From Branchiostoma floridae (Eukaryota > Chordata > Leptocardii > Amphioxiformes > Branchiostomatidae): 64,000 bases of DNA. The translations under genes were made by a program, and so were the position numbers. Shown here in pieces: positions 51,301-62,453 of the stretch. Location: assembly GCF_000003815.2 (NCBI RefSeq), contig NC_049982.1, positions 551,815 to 615,814 on the forward strand, written 5' to 3'. The stretch's first letter is position 1; every line of letters begins with the position of its first letter. Below the pieces are notes generated by a model. It was given only the letters and a program-made list of their open reading frames with translations. It searched no databases and was not told where the DNA came from.

Positions 51301-54300
51301 CACTTTTTGATGGTCCCTTAGACAAAGACACAAGCATTAAGAATCCTGACTACACATCATAGTGACCATCTGTCCACACCAGGGTTGTAGCCAGCACCTG
51401 TCCTTCAGTCCTTTGAAGGAATTTTGCAGCTGGGGACTGAAAAAAGTTTTCCGCATTCCGTCCCCCCGGACAGACAAAAATTGATATGTAAAGATATTAA
51501 AAAAAAACTGAAACCTATGTGTTCTTCTTCATCAAAACAGATGCCATTGAACAGCTTAGTCTACAAGCAAAATTTGCACCTCAAAATGCAGGAAATAGTG
51601 TTTCAGGGGGTCTTGATTGAAAAATTTTCTGGGACCCAGACCCCCTAGAAATGACGCGCAACGTCACGCCATGCCTTCGGTGCTCGATAGGATTCCCATT
51701 CAAAATCAAGGGGACTGAAAATGATTTCAGGCTGGCTACAACACTGGTCCACACTGAATAGATTTTATTGGTTGCCTGAGTGGTCTTCTTGGCCAGGTTT
51801 GACTGTAATTTATGTTATTTAAAAAAATCTGCCACAAAAGAGATTATATTGGGCACTGGTAGCAGGTCTGGAGCATAATTCAAACATGCAAAATTTAGAA
51901 AATTTCAATAAGCTTGATTAGATATAATTTTATCCACTGCAGACAAAAATGAAACAAAAAGGTTTTAACAGGTTTGCCATGCCGCAGCAGATTATCATGG
52001 GGTCAAAGGCCAGATTTAACATGGGGTCAAAGGCCAAAGTTAACATGGGGTCAAAGGCCAACTTACTCCATGAATCCAGCTGGAGGGCGTGGCGCCACGG
52101 CACTCCTTATTTGGTCATGGCAAAACCACACATAGAAACAGCAAAACATCAGACATATGGCATCAGGAAGTTTTAATATAATAATTGTAGAATGGAAAAT
52201 CTAATGTTTTAAACATCGGAAGATATCTTTTATATCAATTTGCAAAAGGTTATCAAAAGATCGAAAAAAGTTGCCAATGATTTAAGAAAATATAAAACTG
52301 AAGGAATAGTCAACATATAGAAGACAGTTAACCACTCCAAGATACTTATGAATTATGATTTTTTGCAGTTGGGCTTTCAATAACTTACTGTTGTTGCCTG
52401 CATAATCAGGAAATTTTGGTGTTAACAAAAAAAAAGGTAACAAATTGAATGCCTACCTTTTCTAAGTTTGCCTAACTAAAAATTCTACCTCTGAAAAAAT
52501 AGTCTTTTACCCCATGACCCATGAGCATTCATTGCCAGACAAACTCCAAACATTACAACTGTTACTGTTACATCACCACCAGACAGCAGACGTCAGCGTG
52601 TTGTACTTACATTGAGGTACAGCTGTCTCGCGAGCTCGTGCACGTTCTTCATAACTCGCTTGTTGTCTACCCCCTCGTCTCGCACTACTGTCTGGATACC
52701 GGAGACAAGCTGGAGGGGAAAAGTCACGAGAAAAACATAAACAAGGTTAGGAAGCCTGTAATTACTTTATTATATTGGTTAATTAAGGGATAACAGAGTT
52801 TCTGTACTTAACCAAGAGTTGCTTTTTCTCAGTGGACGTTTCGAACATAACAATGCTTCAAATAGCAACTACCCATATAGCAATGCAAATCCATTTCAAA
52901 ACTGTGATACAGAATTTCAAGTGTGATGTGGTAAACTTTGGAACAGCAAAACTTTGCTCTCCACATTAACTGTAACCATAAGAGAAATACACGTTGGTTC
53001 TGGAGACAGCGATGTCACATTTCCTACCCAGGGCAAGGCCGAGCTGTTTGCAGAAATGAAATATTAAAGTTTATGCCAATAACTATGCATAAGGCATGCT
53101 ATTGAATATTTTGGTACATTTTGTGTTTTTGTTGTCTTTTTTATCGTAGTTTTCGTTCCCAAAACTGCCTGGCCGGGCCCCCTTTGTGGAAATGTGACTG
53201 ATAGCAGATCTGGAGTAGCAAGATCCTAACCTCGTCGAAGATGTCACACGGTCTGTATGGCGGCCCCCTCTCGTGCACAAATGGTCGGAACGACATCCCG
53301 TCCAGCACCTTGGTGAGAAAATCATCGTCGATCAGCCCTCGCTGCGACAGGAAAGTGGCCTAGAGAGGGGGGAAAAGAACAACTGTTAATATTGACATCT
53401 TCACAGTGTAGGGCTTTAACAGGTGCACCAGTGCACCTATTCAAAAAATAATTAATCTAACTTTTTAAAAAAATCAACCTACCCTAAAAAATCAACCTGA
53501 CCTAAAAATGACCCTAAGCCAAAAATCAACCTATTCTGAAAACGTAAAATGATCCTAACCAAATATAAAAAATGAACCTAAAAAATTGAACCTAACCCAA
53601 AATAGGAACCTAACCTAAAAATGGTTTAATGTGATTTTTTCTGACACTTCACTGTCAAGAATATTCTATATGCTAGAGTACAATATTATAGTACCTTTAC
53701 ATACATAACACCATACAACTATACAACATGTAGGCACTCACCTTATGGAATGTGATGACTGGTTCAGGGTGGATCCTGATGAGGGTGAGACAGCCTCTGT
53801 ACCCGAAAAACAGCTCTGCTATCAGCCGCAGGAAAATGGCTCGGATCTCTTTATCCTGTAAAAACAGAACCAAAATTTAAACCAATGACTCGTTGCTAGA
53901 TAATGACACCTCGATGGACAATGAGAGACCAAATCAACGGAAGGAACTTAGTGATAAAGTGATCTCGATCCAGTTTTAGCTCACTCAAGAGCTAGTCTTC
54001 CACTGGTCGTGACAGAGAAGACAGACGCTATGTACAGTATTTACAGGTTCATTGGACCAGGGAAATTCCTCTACCTCTTTTTGACAAACACAGTAAACTG
54101 TGGACCACAGCTTGACGTCCTAAGGACTCAAACCCATTCTGGTAGCGTGCATGTCGAATGAGCGACACAGCCACCGGACTACACCCATTGCCTATGCAGG
54201 GCTCGAAATACTGGGTGCATGTGCACCCAGGTGCACCCAAAATTGGAGCTGTGCACCCAATTTTTTTCAGTGGGTGCACAGGGTGCACCTAAATATTTTT

Positions 54301-57300
54301 CTTAGGTTTATGTATGGAAAGATATCAAGGAAAGATGTACTAGTATACATCATATTCTTGACATCTAAGTGTTAGAAAGATAATAAAAATGTCTGTCATG
54401 TTACTTGTGTAAGAATTTGATAGCTTGTAACAGAGTTTTGTTATTAGGTTTTTTTGACATTCTACTTAAATTTAAGTGGTGCACCCAAAAATGTTTTGGT
54501 GCACCCAACTTTTTAAGCTGGGTGCACCAGTGCACCTAATCCCAAAAATGAATTTTGAGCCCTGCTATGGTTAATGTGTCCTGAAGATGTCAGCTACATT
54601 TGTATATATAATGTTTCAATGTTAGAGGAATTTTTTGACAAGATTTTGGACTGTACCACTTACCAGCATGGGCAGGGGTGAGGGTGCTGTGGACTCGGGT
54701 GGGAATGCGTGGTCGGACACATGCAGGTCGGGATGGAGCACCTGTGGAGGTACAGAACAAAAATTAATTGTTAGGTTCATGACAAGTACAGAGGGATCAA
54801 AGGAAAGTCTTTTTCTGTCATTTTTTTTTTTTTACTTAATGGTCACCACGTAACAAGGCCTGAAGGCCACTCCAAGGTTACGGGTTACATGATTGGAACT
54901 GTAACAGTATATCTTCACCCTAGGTCAGAAACATCATGATTGAGACCAGCCCAATTGCTCACTATGAGTGAGGACTAACTGACCCAATAGGCGAAGCAGG
55001 GGTTACGAGGGCTGCTCGGGAAATTTCCTACCCCATTTTGGCCGGAATGGTTTGATCCGCTACATGTTCGCACATGCGGTGGGTTCTTTAACATGCTTGG
55101 GGTGTTGCTCTCCCCGAACACGGGACCTCCATCAGAAGAAATATTATATGCCTTCAGAGGCAGTTACATTGTTGAGTAATGATTTCTCCTCATTTTTTTC
55201 CTTGTAGGCAGGCCTTAGTGAATGTTTGGCTTTAAATTGCAGGTTCCTTTCAACTTTCTGTATTCGTCAGGACTGAGTACTTTTTTTTTTTTTTTACCTT
55301 TGTTTTTTCCTCAGAAGCTCAAATTGGTCCACGGGCCGTTTTAATATGTTGACCCTTCATTTTCAACAAAAGAGTACATAGAATAATGTCAATGTTTGAT
55401 GTACTGCATTCTAACTGTAACATCATTAGATATCATAAAAATGTAACTTTCCCCAATCTTCAGAACGATTAACTCTAAAATCATTTCCTAATTTCAAATT
55501 TGTTCAAGGTAATATTTACCATAGACAGAGCGAGTTTTGTTCTGGACAGTAGAGGCTCTGGTAGCAGGGAGAGACTGATGCAGTCTGGTACCGTCAGGCA
55601 GCCCCCGTCCAAGTCTGCTATGATCACATCCAACTGGGGACAGAAAACATTAAACAGAACGTGAACAATAGTTAGGTACAGGGAGAGACTGATGTGAACA
55701 ATAGTTAGGTACAGGGAGAGACTGATGCAGTCTGGTACCGTCAGGCAGCCCCATCCAAGTCTGCTATGATCACATCCAACTGGGGACAGAAAACATTAAA
55801 CAGAACGTGAACAACAGTTAGGTACAGGGAGAGTGTGGTACCGTCAGGCAGCCCCCGTCCAAGTCTGCTATGATCACATCCAACTGGGGACAGAAAACAT
55901 TAAACAAAACGTGAACAATAGTTAGGTACAGGCAGACACTGATGCAGTCTGGTACCGTCAGGCAGCCCCCGTCCAAGTCTGCTATGATCACATCCAACTG
56001 GGGACAGAAAACGTTAAACAGAACGTGAACAACAGTTTGGTACAGGGAGAGACTGATGCAGTCTGGTACCGCCAGGCAGCCTCCGTCCAAGTCTGCTATG
56101 ATCACATCCAACTGGGGACAGAAAACGTTAAACAGAACGTGAACAATAGTTAGGTACAGGGAGAGACTGATGTGAACAATAGTTAGGTACAGGGAGAGAC
56201 TGTTACAGTCTGGTACCGTCAGGCAGCCCCCGTCCAAGTCTGCTATGATCACATCCAACTGGGGACAGAAAACGTTAAACAGAACGTGAACAACAGTTTG
56301 GTACAGGGAGAGACTGATGCAGTCTGGTACCGCCAGGCAGCCCCCATCCAAGTCTGCTATGATCACATCCAACTGGGGACAGAAAACATTAAACAGAACG
56401 TGAACAATAGTTAGGTATAGTCCGGTACCGTCAGGCAGCCCCCGTCCAAGTCTGCTATGATCACATCCAACTGGGGACAGAAAACGTTAAACAAAACGTG
56501 AACAATAGTTAGGTACAGGGAGAGACTGATGCAGTCCGGTACCGTCAGGCAGCCCCCGTCCAAGTCTGCTATGGTCACATCCAACTGGGGACAGAAAACG
56601 TTAAACAGAACGTGAACAAGAGTTAGGTACAGGGAGAGACTGATGCAGTCTGGTACCGTCAGGCAGCCCCCGTCCAAGTCTGCTATGATCACATCCAACT
56701 GGGGACAGAAAACGTTAAACAGAACGTGAACAATAGTTAGGCACAGGGAGAGACTGACAAAGTCTGGTACCGTCAGGCAGCCCCCGTCCAAGTCTGCTAT
56801 GATCACATCCAGCTGGGGACAGAAAACATTAAACAGAACGTGAACAATAGTTTGGTACAGGGAGAGACTGGTACAGTATGGTACTGTCAGGCAGCCCCCG
56901 TCCAAGTCTGCTATGATCACATCCAACTGGGGACAGAAAACATTAAACAGAACGTGAACAATAGTTAGGTACAGGGAGAGACTGATGCAGTCTGGTACCG
57001 TCAGGCAGCCCCCGTCCAAGTCTGCTATGATCACATCCAACTGGGGACAGAAAACATTAAACAGAACGTGAACAACAGTTAGGTACAGGGAGAGTCTGAT
57101 GCAGTCTGGTACCGTCAGGCAGCCCCCGTCCAAGTCTGCTATGATCACATCCAACTGGGGACAGAAAACGTTAAACAGAACGTGAACAATAGTTAGGTAC
57201 AGGGAGAGACTGATGCAGTCTGGTACCGTCAGGCAGCCCCCGTCCAAGTCTGCTATGATCACATCCAACTGGGGACAGAAAACGTTAAACAGAACGTGAA

Positions 57301-60300
57301 CAATAGTTAGGTACAGGGAGAGACTGATGTGAACAATAGTTAGGGACAGGGAGAGACTGATGCAGTCTGGTACCGTCAGGCAGCCCCCGTCCAAGTCTGC
57401 TATGATCACATCCAACTGGGGACAGAAAACGTTAAACAGAACGTGAACAATAGTTAGGTACAGGGAGAGACTGGTGCAGTCTGGTACCGTCAGGCAGCCC
57501 CCGTCCAAGTCTGCTATGATCACATCCAACTGGGGACAGAAAACATTAAACAGAACGTCAACAATGGTCAGTTACAGTCTGGTACCGTCAGGCAGCCCCC
57601 GTCCAAGTCTGCTATGATCACATTCAACTGGGGACAGAAAACGTTAAACAGAACGTGAACAATAGTTAGGTACAGGGAGAGTCTGGTACAGTCAGGCAGC
57701 CCCCGTCCAAGTCTGCTATGATCACATCCAACTGGGGACAAAAAACGTTAAACAGAATGTGAACAATAGTTAGGCACAGGGAGAGACTGATGTGAACAAT
57801 AGTTAGGGACAGGGAGAGACTGATGCAGTCTGGTACCGTCAGGCAGCCCCCGTCCAAGTCTGCTATGATCACATCCAGCTTGAAACAAAAAAAAATACAT
57901 CCAAATTTAAACACCGGAAAATGATTTCATCAAGTTGGCACATGTAGAATATAGGATATAGGAGAATTCTTTTACACAACTCATTTACACTCATTTTGCT
58001 TACATTTTTATGGCACTCAGATACATACGCAAACATAGAACCATTGTGAAAATTTCCCCAACTACAGTAATGAAGATGGCATCCACTTGTATTGAATTGT
58101 TTCTGCTAGTTCATTCTAGTAATGCTGAAGAAGAGTGATAGATAGCACTTGTAAGTCCTGAAGGAAATTTCCACCATTTTTATCAAGTTGTAGGGATTGA
58201 ATTCTGTTTGAAAATCTAGACAAAGCTCATTGTCGTACACTAGGGCTTGGTATCGGTATGCCGTACCAGTACAAAACCGGTTTTTCTTATTGGACCGGTC
58301 CAGAAAAACCGGACCTGAAAAAATTAGGTGGATCGGATGTTGGACCGATTAGAAAATTAACAGATTATATCAGGCATTCACAAGTTTTGGCGCTTGCAGG
58401 TGGAAGAAAATAACAAGAGTGAAGTAGAGTAGAGTTTATAGTAATTTCTACCAAGTTTTACAGACAATCGTACAGGGGCAGTTAGCGTTGTAGGATTTTA
58501 AAACGCCAGTGTGAGTCTAATACTCCACCAAACAGATTTTTTTGTAGTGAAATGGACCATTAGAATGAGTCATACTGAATCAGGTTCAGGTCCGGACCTG
58601 ATCCTCTGGACCTGAAGCGGACCTGAATTTTCTGTACCGGTACCCACCCCTATCGTCCACTCAAGCCAGGAGAGGAGGCATTTACCAATGTCATAGCACA
58701 ATAGACTGGACCTACCAGATCTGCCATCTCGTTCTTGAGCGAAGCGTGGACACCGATGATGAAGGGGGTTGGTGTGGAGAGCACCTCCTTCAGAAAGGCC
58801 GGTAGTACGGGAATGTACACGTAGCTGGGGGGAAAACATACAAACTGTTAGGCCTACGTAAAATTTCCCCAGATTAACCTATAAATTATTGTTAACCTGG
58901 ATGTCTTATTTTCACACATGCACAGTAGCAATACTTTGGAAGTACAGATTTGTGGCATCATGATTCCATGGTAGAAAGGTCATGGCAAAAAAATGCAAAA
59001 TGAAAACTGCTAAAGTTTTACAGTATCGCCCACCTGTTCTTAATTGAGAATATGAGCACACACATACGTGAGACTCACCTGTACTTAATGGGGAACATGA
59101 GCGCATACAGGGCCTGGCAGGTGTGTGAGACCCACCTGTACTTAATGGGGAACATGAGCGCACACAGAGCCTGGCAGGTGTCTGTGAGACTCACCTGTAC
59201 TTAATGGGGAACATGAGCGCACACAGAGCCTGGCAGGTGTCTGTGAGACTCACCTGTACTTAATGGGGAACATGAGAGCACACAGGGCCTGGCAGACACA
59301 CGTGACATCTCACCTGTACTTTTACAGTATTACCCACCTGCACATGAGTGAGACTTACCTGTACTTAATGGGGAACATGAGCGCACACAGAGCCTGGCAG
59401 GCGTCCGACATCCGAGAGTACGACGTTGAGTGGAACAGGATCTTGTGGTCCGTCAGAGCCGCACAGAACAGACAGATCACGTTGTAGATACCTGGGGACG
59501 AGATTGACATGATGAAAAATGACTTTCACCCCTGAAGGGACCTTGAGTTTAATCTCGAATGTTTGTGCAATGACACTGATCACAGCTCCCATTGGATCAT
59601 CCCTACTTTCTATAAGTGTATTGGGTTCATGTATAATTTATGTGCAGAAATCTGACTCTTGAGGCGCCTTCATATTTAATGATATTATGAATCCGGCAGC
59701 TTTACGTTACCAGTTGAATGATGAATGCAATCTATTTACACAACATCTGATCTGGGGCAAAACTTGGGATCGAACCTCCACTGAGACCAAGCGACAAGGT
59801 TGGTTATAAAATGACCTTTGGAAGTGTTTTTCAGTATTTTTTGTGCTTACCTAGTTGTCTAAAGAGCCTGGCCACAGCAGCATGGAAAAGACTAATTTTG
59901 GAAGTGTTTTTCAGTATTATCTGTGCTTACCTAGTTGTCTAAAGAGCATGGCCACTGTAGTCCCTGTGACAGGGAGGCTGTCCGACAGTGGTGGCTGAAG
60001 TGCCTGTCTGTCTCCCGCTCCTATGGAAAATCTCACCTGCAAATAGGGAAAACATTTAAGAAATCAATATAAAAATGCATTCAATCATAAGACCTCATTT
60101 TATACATTGCAGACATTTGTTCTGTATCTGTAACATACCCTATTGCTTACTGAACTATCTTGTCAAATGTCCACTAATGTATTATCACACAGTTCAATGT
60201 CTATGCGTGGCATGCTATTTACTTGTTAATCTGTTGACATGTTTGTGTTTACCTGTGTTTACTACAGGTAGTGGTACGTGCACTGTTACCAAGATATTAT

Positions 60301-62416
60301 ACATGCACCGTGTGGTTTATCATTTTACTTATTTCTTGATAATGAGACATTTGTGTTTACAAGTGGTCCCAGAGGATGTGTGTACACACTGCCTGAGATA
60401 TTATATTTCCTGCAGTAGGTATGTTTGGTTTGTACTTATATACGTTTATTTGCTGACATGTTTGTGTTTACCTGCGGCCCTCCCGGCGGTGGTACGTGCA
60501 CACTGCCCAGGATGTTATATTTCCTCCAGCACTATGTGTTGTTTTCTATTTACTGTTTGTTTGTTGACATGTTTGTGTTTACCTGTGGCCCTACCGGCGG
60601 TGGTACGTGCACACTGCCCAGATGGTTCCCCACCAGAGTCTCTATCTGCACAGACTGGTTCTCTATGTACACTGTGTACAGGATACCTAAACAATGCTGT
60701 GGGGGAAAACACACAATAATTAGAATTTTGGACTTAAAGAAACAAGAATATTATCATCATCGTCTACAACTCTTGTGGACAAACATTTTGAAGTAGAAAG
60801 GCGGTAATATTCCTCTAGATTTCTTGTAATAAAATAGCCTACATACAAACACTTTGCATCTTTAAACGTAGCTGCTATAGTCCATCATACTGCTAGAAAA
60901 TCTACAAAGTATGTGTATTCTACTGATGACGGCTCATATCATGTCAACCATACTCTTCTCCACAGGTGTGTTGGGTTATTCTTGTACATGCCAGAGGTTC
61001 TACGCCTAAAAATTCCCTCGTACACAGGGTAGCAGACTTTACGTCGTGCTCTGGAATAGCAAATGCAGTACCTCCAGGCTTTTAGCTAGGATTTTACTAT
61101 AGGGGGTCCAAATTTCTTGGTGTGTAGCGGTAAGTGATATAGGTGCCTAGACACACACACACACACCTTCCATGAAGTTAAAATGGTACATTCTAAGGTA
61201 TCCAGAGGGGCAAAATTACTGCCAGCAAGGTCACAGTAGAAGACTGTGCCCACAAATGACCCAGTAGCATCCCTGGTCAATCAGAATTTCATGCTTGTCA
61301 GAGAATCTGCTCCCAGTGTAAGGGTGTCTAGTGCGTCCAATTTCTTGTTATTTTAAGAAAAGAGCGTCTAGATGACGCCATGACACATGCCTGGCTAAAA
61401 GCCTGAGTACCTCACATCATCAGAGCACTGGTGCCCACCCTGGATCTAGAGCTACTCACCCTAAATGTTTCAAAATGCTGTAGTCTGGACACGAGCACCA
61501 GTGACTTGGGGGCGAACATGAGCGTCTGTTTGGGCCCCTCACCCTAGAGTTACTCACCCTAAATGTTTCAAAATGCTGTAGTCTGGACACGAGCACCAGT
61601 GACTTGGGGGCGAACATGAGCGTCTGTTTGGGCCCCTCACCCTAGAGTTACTCACCCTAAATGTTTCAAAATGCTGTAGTCTGGACACGAGCACCAGTGA
61701 CTTGGGGGCGAACATGAGCGTCTGTTTGGGCCCCTCACCCTAGAGCTACTCACCCTAAATGTTTCAAAATGCTGTAGTCTGGACACGAGCACCAGTGACT
61801 TGGGGGCGAACATGAGCGTCTGTTTGGGCCCCTCCCCATTCTCCACTCCCTCCTCCTCCTCATCCTCCTCACTCTCCTGCTCATCAGGCTGGTTTGGCTG
61901 GACCTAGGGGGGCATGGACACAGTGGTGAGAGATGTCTATGACAGACAAGTCAAGTAATCTTTGAGCAACAGTACTAGGGAAAGATATACAGCACTTGGT
62001 TCGACTGTTTGACGTCATAGAATCTTCAGAGGGGGGTGGGGGTCAGTACTGAACAAAAGTTAGACTTGACTAGGGAAGGATGTATCAAAAAGTTAGTGAA
62101 AAGGGTGGAGAAAAAATATCTCTAGATCAAGAAAGTACATTTCTATTGATGAAGGACAAAGAGAGATTTTTTTTACTGTCGCCCAAGACATTGAAGTCTA
62201 TTTTTGAAGGTGTAAACATCATTTTTTCTGACTGTGAAGTAGACTTCACTTCATTTTGGTGAAGTAGTGTTTAAAAAAATACCTTTGTTCCTACTTCAAC
62301 AGGCTCCATGAAGCTGAGGCAGGCGCAGTAGTGCCGCTCTGTGTCCATGTCCGTCAGACACGCACACACAAACACTCACACACACTCTCACACACACAGA
62401 CACATACACAAACACA

Positions 62417-62453
<37 letters not shown>

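Noticed and set aside
55818-56372. 184-codon open frame on the minus strand
   Set aside because: Another stretch of the same array, with the same explanation.
56411-57529. 372-codon open frame on the minus strand
   Set aside because: It is the exon 8 array read through; the 114-bp unit is divisible by 3, and each unit contains an acceptor and intron sequence. Not a gene.
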